DNA of 64,000 bases. Origin: Candidatus Heimdallarchaeota archaeon. Lineage in GTDB: Archaea > Asgardarchaeota > Heimdallarchaeia > Heimdallarchaeales > Heimdallarchaeaceae. The stretch lies in assembly GCA_030603365.1 (NCBI GenBank), contig JAUVXV010000012.1, positions 62,001 through 126,000 of the forward strand. The letters are read 5' to 3'. A program made the position numbers and the translations under genes. Below are positions 46,320 to 55,945 of this stretch, one piece after another. The notes beneath the pieces are model-generated. The model saw nothing but the letters and a program-made list of their open reading frames with translations, was not told the origin of the DNA and did not search any database. The number at the start of each line of letters is the position of its first letter. Position 1 is the stretch's first letter.

Positions 46320-46544
46320 CTGAAATGCAACCATGAATGCTCTGATTGTGGAGAAACCTGGGTATGCTCCGTTAATTATTACTCAAATTACCATTCTTTA
46401 ACAACAGAAGTTAATCACGGATATTACTGTAATTCGTACTGCCCAAGTTGTAAAGAAGAAGAACGGAGTACTCTTGATGCTCTCTTCAATAAGACTGATC
46501 AATATGGGTATACTCGCTCAGTTAGTAAACAAATAGTCAGATAG
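46320..46544 (+). CDS. Small Cys-rich zinc-ribbon-like protein
   Basis: The product (about 74 residues) starts LKCNHECSDCGETWVC and has a second cluster CNSYCPSCKEEE about 25 residues later, so two CxxC-type knuckles probably bind zinc. The remainder is short and charged. The strong AAAGGAGGTG at 46302 fixes the start just before the first Cys, at CTG 46320 or ATT 46317; TTG 46293 would place the ribosome-binding site inside the gene. The gene ends in TAG. Nothing in its context tells its role; a nucleic-acid-binding or regulatory adapter is possible. Confidence 0.55.
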   Translation: MKCNHECSDCGETWVCSVNYYSNYHSLTTEVNHGYYCNSYCPSCKEEERSTLDALFNKTDQYGYTRSVSKQIVR

Positions 46545-46592
46545 CAGATTTATTTGATACTATTCAAAGTGTAAGATTTTCGAAAACAGGAA

Positions 46593-47615
46593 TTAAAGTG
46601 TACAAAATCCTATGGTCTTGGGTTTTCCATTTAAATCTACAAGAAAAGCAGGTTCTTCATGAAAGAACACAATTTCCTTTTCTAATTTAAGTTTGATAAG
46701 ATAAATATCTTTATCTTTTTCCTTAGCTGGAGTGTATGCAAGAATCCTTGCAGGAACAGCCTGTAATCCGATTATTAAGTGTCTCATTTTTCCTTCTTCT
46801 GGTAACTTAGAATAAGGAGCAATTTCTAATCTCACCTCAATTTCCGAAGTAATTGTCCAACTGACATTAGTGGATAGAATAAAACCTCTTTCTACGTCCT
46901 TTGGTAACAACCCTCTAAGTGCTAGACCTACTCGTTGTCCATTTTCTCCAGAATTATAATTCACATCGTTTATTTGAATAGAGCGTAGAACACAATTTCG
47001 TTTTGATGGAAAAGCATGTAGAGTTTCTCCTCTAGTTATTGTACCAGATCTTACTCTCCCAAGTATAACTGTACCAACACCAGTAACTGGAAAAACATGG
47101 TCAACATCTACTCTAGAATGATCTCCTGAAGCCCAGTGCTGTTCCATTCTACTATCATATTTTTGTAATATCAAATCCTTAAGCTGAGAGAGACTTTCTA
47201 CTTTTGAAAGATCGATATCCAAAATAGGATATTCTCCAATGATCATATTCTTGAAAAGTTTACGGAAATTTCCCGATACTTCTTCAACGTTAATCTAATC
47301 ACCCTGATGAACAACTGCAACAATGCTATTTCTAAATTTAAGAGCATCCAGAAGAATACCAAATTCTCCAGTATGTACATCTATACCAGAGGAAGAAATA
47401 AGAATTATAGGCACATCTGTCATCAAGATTGTTTAAAAAAGAACAAGAGGTTTATCGGGGTATCTTAGTGGATCAACCACTTCTAAACAAAACTCTTTGT
47501 CATAACTATATAAACAGATATCGGAACTTGTAGCTTTCTTACCTAATTGTTTAGCTAATTTTTCTCTTAGGTCTGGATCACTACCTAGAAGATAAGTGCA
47601 TATAGTTTTAGTCAT
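46593..47615 (-). pseudogene. EF-1A/SelB-like translation-factor paralogue broken by two in-frame stops
   Basis: Three consecutive segments lie in one frame. 47615-47436 encodes a G-domain-like start (KQLGKKATSSDICLYSYD). TAA lies at 47433-47435. Then comes ILMTDVPIILISSSGIDVHTGEFG and VAVVHQGD (quoted in pieces), then TAG at 47295-47297. Then INVEEVSGNFRKL and the remaining part, with an EF-Tu domain 2 (VFPVTGVGTVILGRVRSG) and domain 3 to the stop at 46593. The family resembles archaeal EF-1A/SelB paralogues with a degenerate GTPase domain lacking the P-loop. Without the two stops it would be a 340-residue protein. The part from ATG 47246 (217 codons) is still open and might be expressed as domains 2-3. 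No frameshift is present, so inactivation looks recent. Confidence 0.75.
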
Positions 47616-47689
47616 TCCAAGCTGAATGAAAATAATCAGTATAAAAAAATAATTCTATTAGAGATTAAGATAATAGTTTAGGTTCTATC

Positions 47690-49123
47690 TCATTTTGTAG
47701 ATTTGTTCTTATTTCTAATCGGAGTGAATTCCTTGACTTCCTTTAAAGAAAGGAACATGAAACTTAATAGAAATCTCATAACTGCCACAAACGCAAGAGC
47801 TATTGTTAGTGCAAGTCCAAATGTATCCAGCATAACATTTTGCCCAACTAACGTATGTGTAAAAAGATTGTTAGAGAATACGGTTGATATGTTTGATGTT
47901 AAAATAAATGATACACCTGTTTTATTAAAGAGCATTTCTGCTACATCAACAAAATATCCCCCAAAAAGTGTCCCAATGAAGTAACAAACACCTGTTACCA
48001 TACTTAGAAATCCAATATATAATCCACTGTCTCTTTTTGGAGTAATATCTAGGATGTAAGCGTTTACTCCAGCGAAGCTAAAACTGAAGAGGCTAGCTAT
48101 TATTAAATGGATTATGTAAAGATGCCATATTTGTGTAGCAAAAATATAGGCTAAAGGAAATAGGAATAAACCAAAACGATTCAGAAAAATCATCTTAGTT
48201 CGACCATATTTATCTGTTACCCTAGACCCAATTAGAACGAAAATAAGTGAAGTAACTGCAAAAATAACCTCTAATATGGCTATTTCCATAGCTTCAGCAT
48301 TTAAAACATTCACTTGTTTCAAGCTAAATAATGGCCAAGAAAAGGTCCAAAAGATACCTGCAATAGCATAGAGAATTGTAAATTTCATGAAAGGTTTGTT
48401 TTTGATAATTTCCTTGAATCCTTCTTTCAATGATTTAGATATTTTAGCAGCTTCTACACCTTCTCTCAATAGTGGTTCCTTTACTTTTCTAAAAGGTAAA
48501 ACAGCAATTATAGATATGCAAACACCAATTAATACAGGGATGTAAATATATTTCTGATAATTAATATTCGGTCCAAAAATATAAGTTAGAATGACACCTG
48601 TAGTAAGAGTAGCGAGCATACTACCAAACGAACCAAACCAGGTAACTCTTCCAGTAAGTTTACCTCTTACTTCAGCCGGAAAGAGCTCATTCTGCAGAGA
48701 TATCCAAGCAGGATTACCAAAACTACTTAGAATGTTGACAATTGCAGCAATAAGAATAATGAATGCAGGAGCTTGAACAAAATAAAGAAAGGCATAGGGA
48801 ATAATCCAAGTAATTGTAGAAATTACGATGAATGGAATTCGTCTCTTCATCATATCAGAAAGACGACCGAAGATAGGATCAAGAAACTGTCTAAGTAAAT
48901 TAGAAATTGCTTGAATCCAAGCTACAATTCCAGCTGATGCGCCCATTTTTATAGCAATAAACGAAACAAAAGGACTTACTAATCCATTTGATGTGCTTAC
49001 AGCTAAAGAACGAGAATAGATCGCGATTGCTTCTTCTTTCTTAATATGCGGAATGTCAGCAGATTTAGTTTCATCTACGTGAATGATTTCAGATGGAAGA
49101 GAATCTATTCTAGAATCAGTCAT
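47690..49123 (-). CDS. Major facilitator superfamily transporter
   Basis: The product (477 residues) has twelve predicted membrane helices and MFS loop motifs: after helix 2 GRLSDMMKRRIPFI (motif A), and in the second half GSRVTDKYGRTKMIF. A central cytosolic loop separates the halves. It resembles sugar or drug-type exporters, without a clear substrate. ATG 49123 is chosen because an AT-rich TATA-like sequence lies about 34 bases upstream; ATG 49138 is five codons earlier. It is a single gene between the translation-factor pseudogene and solute-binding paralogue 4. Confidence 0.85.
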   Translation of the reverse strand: MTDSRIDSLPSEIIHVDETKSADIPHIKKEEAIAIYSRSLAVSTSNGLVSPFVSFIAIKMGASAGIVAWIQAISNLLRQFLDPIFGRLSDMMKRRIPFIVISTITWIIPYAFLYFVQAPAFIILIAAIVNILSSFGNPAWISLQNELFPAEVRGKLTGRVTWFGSFGSMLATLTTGVILTYIFGPNINYQKYIYIPVLIGVCISIIAVLPFRKVKEPLLREGVEAAKISKSLKEGFKEIIKNKPFMKFTILYAIAGIFWTFSWPLFSLKQVNVLNAEAMEIAILEVIFAVTSLIFVLIGSRVTDKYGRTKMIFLNRFGLFLFPLAYIFATQIWHLYIIHLIIASLFSFSFAGVNAYILDITPKRDSGLYIGFLSMVTGVCYFIGTLFGGYFVDVAEMLFNKTGVSFILTSNISTVFSNNLFTHTLVGQNVMLDTFGLALTIALAFVAVMRFLLSFMFLSLKEVKEFTPIRNKNKSTK

Positions 49124-49249
49124 GAATAAGAAAAACATAAGGAAATGCTCTAAAACTTTGTGATAGAATTTTGGTAATTCGCAAGAAGTTCAGAAAACAA
49201 TAATAAGAGAGAAAAAAAGAGTTTTAGATCTTTTCTCTGTCCTTGAATC

Positions 49250-51538
49250 TTAATTTCTTTTCTTTCTTTTGTATATAGATAGGATAACAAGCATTGCAAT
49301 GGAATAAAGGATAAATATAGTTGAGCTATGGCTTACTACAGTTGTTGGATTTGTGGTAGTTGTTGGAATTGTTGGTGTAGAAGTAACAATCAACTCAGTC
49401 GTATTAGAAATAAATTCAGAGGTATCTGTCAAATGGACTTCATCATATTTGTTCGTCATTTCTATAAAGAATGAAATTGTCACATTTTCTTGGAAAGTTT
49501 TACTGATGCCACAGGTAAAAACATCTTCAGCTTCTTCGAGCATAGATACTGTTTCTTGGGATCCTCCATTAATAGTGTATTTCAGAACGCAATCAGTAAT
49601 TCCTGGTCCGGATGTACAATCAATTGTAACTAAAATGTCTTCGGAAGTAAGATATTGATTCTCAATTTCTATAGAGTAAAAAGGTAAACCAAGTGCCGCT
49701 CTTAGCCATTCTTCTGCTAAAACTGGATTGTAATTGTACTTGATAATATCATTATAGTAGTAGTATGCTGTGAATGGATAAAGAACACTGTGAGCAAGAA
49801 AATATTCTCCATCATGAAGTTGTTGATTTATCTCATCCCGGTCGATAGCGTAACATATAGCCTTTCTGATTCCTACCGCTCTTGTATATTGAGTTTTTCC
49901 TGGTTCTGGTATATATTCAGCATTATAACCTCCACCGATAAAAGGACGTCGTAGGTTGAAAAACATAAAAGATAAACTTGCTGTGATAAAAGTCTGTACA
50001 TTAAATCTTGGATCTGCTTGCATAATTTTTCTTTCAGCTGGGAATGCGGTTAGACCGGTCCAATCCAATTTTCCTGCCTTGAATTCTGCTAATTCAGCAG
50101 AGGAATCAGGAATAATACGAACGTTGATTGATTGGATATTTAAATCTTGGACAGCACCATCAATTGCGCCTACACCAAACCAATGAGGACTTTTTTGTAG
50201 AACTGTTACGGAGTTTTTGATGTAGTAATCTAACATATACTTACCACAGCCAAATGCGGATGTACTGAATGTAGCCCACTCAGGTGTGTTTAGCATTAGT
50301 GGATATAGACCAACACACTCAATTCCACCATCTGTGTATGTTACAGTTGGATCTGTTGAGTTCAAGAAGAATTCTGGCAAAATGTCCCATGGGAGTCTTG
50401 CCCAAAAGTCTGCGTATTGTTCGACTTCAGGGGTATCTGGATTTCCATCTATAAGAACATGGAATTGCAACGGATTTACTGGATCAACATAACATTCAGA
50501 GATCCAATAATGAAAAGTTGTACTTTCACTGATTGTTGGGTTTGACCAAAGCAGATAGGTAAAAACTGCATCTTTAGCAGTAACTTGTTGGTTAGTACCA
50601 TCGCTGTATTCTCCATATTTCAAACCTAGCATCAATTCACCTGTTGGAATGCTGCTTAGTGGGTCAGAACTTGCTGCTCTTCCAGTAACGTTGTAGGATG
50701 GGTTCCAATAGACATCGTCTCTCATGGTGAATTTGTAATGGAATTCATCAATTTGTTTCCAATCTTCAACTAGACCAGTTTTTAGAGGTGCAAGATCTGG
50801 ACTATATTGCACAATGGGTTCAGCCATAAGACCCCAGATGAATGAACTTGATGTATCATCTGTGAACAATGGGTTGAGTTCTCTCCAATTTGCATCTGCA
50901 AGATTGAATTCAATTAATGATTCTTGCCCTTCATGATAACCATCATATTCCATGTAAGGTAAGGAATCAGTTATTCCCCATCTACTATCATACCCCTCTG
51001 TATTTGCCCATGTTGCTACATAGGATCTTGGTGAGAAGAAAGGTAGTATTGGAACTATTTTGTCCATCATTAACTGCTGCCAATCGTAATAGAGCTGCTG
51101 TCTTTCTTCAAGGTCAGTTATTGTAACACCAACTTCTTGCATTTGTTCACTTTGGTCATTATAGGGAATTTCAGGGCCTAATTGAAATATATTCAAAGAA
51201 CCATCCTCTGTGTAAATATCCCTCATATCTGGACTTGCACCTCCACCAGATAATCCAATGAACCCCAAATCAAAATCATGAGTAACTAATATAGTATTTA
51301 TAAAAACTGGCCATTCTTCAACTTTGACCTGAACATCTATTCCTATATCATTTAGATAACTAGCAATGTATAAACCATAATCTGGTCTTACACCTCCGCC
51401 ACTAGTTTTGAATACTAAATGTGCTAGTTGTTGATTTATTTCAGAATTTACATTAATAACATTTGATGAAGATGAGCTTAATATAAATATGATTTGAAAT
51501 ATTGTTAGAATTACTATCTTTTTCTCTCTTTTACTCAT
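49250..51538 (-). CDS. Solute-binding protein, family 5 type, circularly permuted (paralogue 4)
   Basis: The product (762 residues) has a signal peptide (REKKIVILTIFQIIFILSS), then the same permuted order: YLNDIGIDVQVKVEEW / DFDLGFIGLSGGG / YYDWQQLMMDKIVPILP, next LNPLFTDDTSSSFIW and TAKDAVFTY, then ELAEFKAGKLDWTG, GIRKAICYAIDRDEINQ and YNPVLAEEWL. An Ig-like segment (about 640-720), a Thr/Pro linker and a C-terminal helix with tail YKRKKRN anchor it. The block DGYHEGQxSLxEFN joining the two moved parts is shared with all paralogues. ATG 51538 is used as it starts the signal peptide; the frame opens at 51556. It follows the DUF3604 gene on the same strand by about 65 bases. Confidence 0.87.
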   Translation of the reverse strand: MSKREKKIVILTIFQIIFILSSSSSNVINVNSEINQQLAHLVFKTSGGGVRPDYGLYIASYLNDIGIDVQVKVEEWPVFINTILVTHDFDLGFIGLSGGGASPDMRDIYTEDGSLNIFQLGPEIPYNDQSEQMQEVGVTITDLEERQQLYYDWQQLMMDKIVPILPFFSPRSYVATWANTEGYDSRWGITDSLPYMEYDGYHEGQESLIEFNLADANWRELNPLFTDDTSSSFIWGLMAEPIVQYSPDLAPLKTGLVEDWKQIDEFHYKFTMRDDVYWNPSYNVTGRAASSDPLSSIPTGELMLGLKYGEYSDGTNQQVTAKDAVFTYLLWSNPTISESTTFHYWISECYVDPVNPLQFHVLIDGNPDTPEVEQYADFWARLPWDILPEFFLNSTDPTVTYTDGGIECVGLYPLMLNTPEWATFSTSAFGCGKYMLDYYIKNSVTVLQKSPHWFGVGAIDGAVQDLNIQSINVRIIPDSSAELAEFKAGKLDWTGLTAFPAERKIMQADPRFNVQTFITASLSFMFFNLRRPFIGGGYNAEYIPEPGKTQYTRAVGIRKAICYAIDRDEINQQLHDGEYFLAHSVLYPFTAYYYYNDIIKYNYNPVLAEEWLRAALGLPFYSIEIENQYLTSEDILVTIDCTSGPGITDCVLKYTINGGSQETVSMLEEAEDVFTCGISKTFQENVTISFFIEMTNKYDEVHLTDTSEFISNTTELIVTSTPTIPTTTTNPTTVVSHSSTIFILYSIAMLVILSIYKRKKRN

Positions 51539-51602
51539 GATTTTTAAAGCAAACATGTGTAATGATTAATTTTACAAATTTTAAATCTTTCTCCTTTAAT
51601 TT

Positions 51603-53816
51603 TCAAGTCACCGATTCTACCCAAATTGGTCCAATGTATGTATGTCTACCATTATCACAAACAATTCTAATCAAATAAAAATCAACACCATATGTTTGTA
51701 GTTCATCAGGATTTTCTAAAGGATTATCACTGTACTCATTAATGAAGTAATCATCACCAATCTGAATACAACTTTCTCTTCCATAAGATGCACCTGTAAT
51801 TGGTTCAGTATCTAGAAAATTTATTCTAGCGAGAGGGCTATTGATGAAGAAAGTGTTGATAAGTTGACCATTCTTTATTATTTCAACAGCTGCCTTCCAA
51901 TTAGGAACCCATTCATCAGTTATCGATGCAGCTGTAAGATAGCTACTAGCAGGTGCACCATCTTGAGCGATGAAGATGTCTATATCTCTGAAGACATTTG
52001 GGTCAGCTACTTGAACTGTTGAATTCCCTCCCACCCCTATACCATTAATAGTAAAGTTTACTATAGGTCTACCAAAGTCTGAATTAGCATAAATGAATCT
52101 ATCTTCTAGTTGAGAGAAGATGGAGGACCTAGTTAACTCAGGAGCATAAACAGCTGTTATCCCTCCTGGATAAGGTTTGTCAAATCGAGTCAACCAATAG
52201 GTCATTGGTCGTTGATGACCTATGAATGCATCAGTATGAGCAATGGTATGACCAGGATGACCATCATGTGAATCACTTGAAGCGTACAAGGACAATTTTA
52301 GTCCCATTTTTAAGGCATCAATAATCGAACTGCCGTTGATATAACTATCAGCTGCTCCATACATTCCTCTATAATTCAGCTCATGATGTGGATCAAAAAG
52401 ACTATCTCCATGTGTTGAAGTTACTTCAGCTATTTTCACATAATCAGGATTATAATATGACCAGTCTTGTAAGAATCTTTCTTCTACGCAATGGTGAGGT
52501 AAAGCTAAAGTTCTAGAACCTGTATTTAGATTGAAATTATCTAGAACATTCCAAAGTTCGTATGGTGATTTGAATTTTCTTGAGCTTATCAACGGATCTT
52601 GAGGTAATTGTGAGCCATCAAAGATACAAGTGTAATGACCTGTTTTATGATTAGTGAATTCCATCCCTAAGAAAGTAACAAACTCTCCAGGTTGATTTGC
52701 TTCATTGGTTTTCTTGATATAGTCCTCAAGCCAATGATCAGCCATCTGAATTATCTCTCCATGCTCAGTGAGTGCAAAGAAATCTAAACTGGCTATATTT
52801 TGTGCATAGAAGAGAGAATGATCAGGAGTACCACTACCATCAGAATATATTGAGTGAGAGTGAATATCTCCCCAATAAATATTCAAACCAAAATCTTGAA
52901 CGATTATTGGATTACTATAGAAAGTTTCTCCAGTAAAAGAATCTGAAACTAAAATATAATGTATACCAGGAGTATTTATTCTAATCTGAAAACGATGAAG
53001 TCCATTATCTTTCCCATTGTCTAACATATAAGCAATATCAGAAGGCATTGATCTTCCCGTAAAAGTATAAGGTTCAGGTAACAAAGAAGTAACAGAAGAA
53101 AGTTGATCTAAAGTTGTTAAATCATAAGATTCTAATTCGAAATTTACGGTTCCCTCATAGGTAGCACTATCGCGTTCATATTTATCCCAAGCTTGGACAG
53201 TAACAGTAAAAGTTGTATCTGTAGCTACTGTTGATGGTGCATGAACCCACAAGAGTGTTGCTTTGTTATTGAACATAACTCCAAAATTAATATTTACTCC
53301 CATCCAGAGAATTATTGGTGCTAATATTAATGAACTAACAAAAACTAATTTTCCAAATTTTGAGAGATTGATTTGTTTCAATCTGGTTAATCCAATTTTC
53401 TTCTTAAAGGATTCATAAGATTCATAACGATTAAGAAATTTGTTTGCAGGTATAGAAATAAAATAGACAAATTGGATAATTAAGGTTAATATTACAGCTA
53501 GGAATAAAGGATAGATCCCAGTTAGTTCAACCAGACCTCTGAGCGTACCAAAAGCAACTAAAGAGGAAGTTAAAGATAAAACAAACCCATTCCATCGCCA
53601 TCTATTTTTGAAAGAAACAAAATAAACTAATCCAATAATCAAAGCAATAAAACTGAAGAAATATGCAAAACAAGAGATAATTCCTAAACAGTAAATCACA
53701 ATTCTAATAGATTTCAGAGTTACTGTTCCAATCTTTTGTTTACTAAATTTCATACACATCAAAGCAATTAATAAGTTCAGAAGTTTCTTAAAAAAGTTCC
53801 TTCTGATAGCGACCAT
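51603..53816 (-). CDS. Membrane-anchored DUF3604 / PHP-domain protein
   Basis: The 737-residue product has about five membrane helices in the first 190 residues, an Ig-like segment, and a PHP-type metallohydrolase domain of DUF3604 type: GDIHSHSIYSDGSG (about 310-323, intact HxH), FFALTEHGE, LGMEFTN, ALPHHCVEE and SSDSHDGHPGH. The metal-binding residues are all present, so it is likely an active hydrolase outside the membrane. The substrate is unknown; DUF3604 proteins are often linked to surface sugar or phosphoester metabolism. It lies upstream of solute-binding paralogue 4 on the same strand. Confidence 0.8.
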   Translation of the reverse strand: MVAIRRNFFKKLLNLLIALMCMKFSKQKIGTVTLKSIRIVIYCLGIISCFAYFFSFIALIIGLVYFVSFKNRWRWNGFVLSLTSSLVAFGTLRGLVELTGIYPLFLAVILTLIIQFVYFISIPANKFLNRYESYESFKKKIGLTRLKQINLSKFGKLVFVSSLILAPIILWMGVNINFGVMFNNKATLLWVHAPSTVATDTTFTVTVQAWDKYERDSATYEGTVNFELESYDLTTLDQLSSVTSLLPEPYTFTGRSMPSDIAYMLDNGKDNGLHRFQIRINTPGIHYILVSDSFTGETFYSNPIIVQDFGLNIYWGDIHSHSIYSDGSGTPDHSLFYAQNIASLDFFALTEHGEIIQMADHWLEDYIKKTNEANQPGEFVTFLGMEFTNHKTGHYTCIFDGSQLPQDPLISSRKFKSPYELWNVLDNFNLNTGSRTLALPHHCVEERFLQDWSYYNPDYVKIAEVTSTHGDSLFDPHHELNYRGMYGAADSYINGSSIIDALKMGLKLSLYASSDSHDGHPGHTIAHTDAFIGHQRPMTYWLTRFDKPYPGGITAVYAPELTRSSIFSQLEDRFIYANSDFGRPIVNFTINGIGVGGNSTVQVADPNVFRDIDIFIAQDGAPASSYLTAASITDEWVPNWKAAVEIIKNGQLINTFFINSPLARINFLDTEPITGASYGRESCIQIGDDYFINEYSDNPLENPDELQTYGVDFYLIRIVCDNGRHTYIGPIWVESVT

Positions 53817-53845
53817 AGAGAAAAAAGAAAGAAAAGGGCATCAAA

Positions 53846-54820
53846 TTAATCAATTACATCCCATTTTCTGCATCGACTACCCCAACGAGCTATCAAAATA
53901 TCATTTCTACGTATCTCAACAATTTCACAAATATTTGAACATCCATCACATTCAAATCCAGAAGTATTGAAGTCCATTTCTGAGATATCCCAGCTTTTAA
54001 AATTCGATTGTTTGGGATGTTTAGCAAAATCTTCTTGAGCAAGGATAGCTGAACCTATAGCACCCATTACATCATAATGTTCTGGTACGATAACCTCCTT
54101 CTGTAAGAAACTTTCAAAAGCTTCTCGCATACCAATATTAGCAGCTACTCCTCCTTGGAACATAATGGGGGATCTAATTTCTTTACCTTTTCCAACATTG
54201 CTCATATAATTCCTAGCTAATGCCTCACAAAGACCTTTGATTATATCATGAGTTGGATGCCCTAATTGTTGTTTATGAATCATATCACTTTCAGCAAATA
54301 CCGTACATCTTCCAGCAATAGAAACAGCATTATCAGATTGTAAAGCTAGTTCGCCAAAATTTTCAATAGGTATGTCTAATCTGTTTGCTTGCATATCTAG
54401 AAAAGAGCCCGTACCAGCGGCACATACCGTGTTCATGGCAAAGTCTACAACGATACAATTCCGTATGATAATGATTTTGCTATCTTGTCCACCGATTTCA
54501 ATTACAGTTTGAACATCGGGATCATAATGTAAGGATGCTAAAGCATGAGCGGTTATTTCGTTCTTAACAATATCAGCACCTATTAGAACACCTGTAAGTT
54601 TCCTAGCACTCCCAGTTGCCCCTGCTCCTGTAACATCAAGGTCTTCTCCAAGCTTCTCTCGTAAAATTTTAATTCCATTTTGAACTGAATCCACAGGTTT
54701 ACCTTCAGTTCGAATATAAACTGATTCAATCAGCTCTTTTGAGTCATCAATTAATGCTAAATTGGTACTTATAGATCCAACATCAACACCAAGAAAATAT
54801 TTTTCTTCACTAACAGTCAT
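53846..54820 (-). CDS. 2-hydroxyacyl-CoA dehydratase activase (BadF/HgdC-type ATPase)
   Basis: The 324-residue product is an ASKHA-fold activase. It has GVDVGSISTNLALID (phosphate loop), IEIGGQDSK, and the two Cys that hold the bridging [4Fe-4S] cluster, C133 in NTVCAAGTGSF and C172 in GRCTVFAESD. It injects an electron into dehydratase subunits using ATP. A C-terminal extension with DGCSNICEI and WGSRC forms an extra Cys motif seen in fused giant activases (DUF2229 proteins). It is the last gene of a three-gene operon with the two dehydratase-like genes upstream (gaps 18 and 13 bases). Confidence 0.88.
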   Translation of the reverse strand: MTVSEEKYFLGVDVGSISTNLALIDDSKELIESVYIRTEGKPVDSVQNGIKILREKLGEDLDVTGAGATGSARKLTGVLIGADIVKNEITAHALASLHYDPDVQTVIEIGGQDSKIIIIRNCIVVDFAMNTVCAAGTGSFLDMQANRLDIPIENFGELALQSDNAVSIAGRCTVFAESDMIHKQQLGHPTHDIIKGLCEALARNYMSNVGKGKEIRSPIMFQGGVAANIGMREAFESFLQKEVIVPEHYDVMGAIGSAILAQEDFAKHPKQSNFKSWDISEMDFNTSGFECDGCSNICEIVEIRRNDILIARWGSRCRKWDVID

Positions 54821-54838
54821 TTTTCTATCTCCATAAAT

Positions 54839-55930
54839 TTAAATTCCAGTTCCTTTGTTCCTTTTACGTTCTAATAAATCAACAAAAGCTTCCAACCTAG
54901 TTTGAATGCCTGCCTCTCCTGTATGCTCATCAAGAACCAACGATAGAACAGGCATATCATGTTCTCTACTCACTTGAGGTAAAATGCTTCTAGAAATTAT
55001 CTCAGGCATGCAAGTAAAGGGATACAAATGAATAACTCCATCCCAACCTTGTTCTTTAAACTCAACAACGCTACCAAGTGATTCTCGAGTTTTTCCTCCA
55101 AGAGGATATCTTACATATGGTTTTGCATGTTTTATGCAAGATTTATAATGCCATTTCTTGAAGGGATTCATTCTTTGACCTAAATCTATCCATCTTGTGA
55201 AAGTAATCGGTGTAAAAGCTACTACGCCTATATCATTCAATCTTCTCATAATATCTAGATTGATAGCCGGTTCCACAACAGCATATAATTCTCCAACTAT
55301 TCCAACCTTCAATGGATTAAGTTCCTTATCAATTTCTACTTGATCATCAAATGTTTTTTGGATGATTTCTGGAAGCATTCTGACATTTTTCATTCCATCA
55401 GTTTCAACAACAGTTCTGTAGAGTTTGTGAGCAACATTGTAAGCAGTTCCTTTTTCTATTTCAACAGCTCCATAGCTATAGAGGAGTTTATCGATGAGGT
55501 CGATGTATCGATTCTTAATCCAGCCCACCCTAAATGCTTGGAATGCTTGAATAGCATTGACATTACAAGCTAGTTTTTTAAAACTTCTAAAGAAATCTAC
55601 CTTATCAAACCAGTCCAGATTAATTAGATCAAATTCATATCCCAAATCTTCAAGAATTATTTTGTAAAGTGGAGAGTAATATCCCAATCTACAATAATCC
55701 ACAAAAACTGTTGCAACTATCTCATAAGCTCCTTGTTCTAATACTTCTATAATTGAGCCAAGTAGCATTTTAAAAGGTGTACATACAAATTCAGAAGAAA
55801 CTTGGGAACCTAACTGTTTTGTCCTGTAGGTTGGTTCATTTGGTACAATAACATCATCTCTTTTCATCCCTCTTGCAATAGATTCAAATACATAGGTAAA
55901 GGTTCCAACGTACGGAAAGGATAATGGCAC
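54839..55930 (-). CDS. 2-hydroxyacyl-CoA dehydratase-like subunit (second gene)
   Basis: The 363-residue product resembles the HgdB/DUF2229 dehydratase-type subunits. Three well-spaced Cys (about C50 in SEFVCTPFK, C80 in FVDYCRLG and C308 in YPFTCMPEI) fit [4Fe-4S] ligands. The ending HTGEAGIQTRLEAFVDLL is shared with its neighbour. The start is GTG 55930: AAGGAGGAG lies 6 bases upstream, overlapping the TAA of the preceding gene; the frame's earlier ATG at 55987 would overlap that gene by 44 bases. In complex with its partner it would dehydrate a 2-hydroxyacyl-CoA or catalyse a similar radical reduction; the substrate is not known. Confidence 0.8.
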   Translation of the reverse strand: MPLSFPYVGTFTYVFESIARGMKRDDVIVPNEPTYRTKQLGSQVSSEFVCTPFKMLLGSIIEVLEQGAYEIVATVFVDYCRLGYYSPLYKIILEDLGYEFDLINLDWFDKVDFFRSFKKLACNVNAIQAFQAFRVGWIKNRYIDLIDKLLYSYGAVEIEKGTAYNVAHKLYRTVVETDGMKNVRMLPEIIQKTFDDQVEIDKELNPLKVGIVGELYAVVEPAINLDIMRRLNDIGVVAFTPITFTRWIDLGQRMNPFKKWHYKSCIKHAKPYVRYPLGGKTRESLGSVVEFKEQGWDGVIHLYPFTCMPEIISRSILPQVSREHDMPVLSLVLDEHTGEAGIQTRLEAFVDLLERKRNKGTGI

Positions 55931-55936
55931 TTTTTT

Positions 55937-55945
55937 CTCCTCCTT
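55937..55945 (-). promoter_or_regulatory. Ribosome-binding site fixing the GTG start at 55930
   Basis: AAGGAGGAG on the minus strand, 6 bases before the GTG and overlapping the preceding stop codon. It shows that the apparent upstream ATG at 55987 is not the start. Confidence 0.7.

Noticed and set aside
49353..49658. Plus-strand Val-rich frame opposite paralogue 4
   Set aside because: It is the complement of the Thr/Pro linker and Ig-like segment of the solute-binding protein, with no ribosome-binding site or family match.
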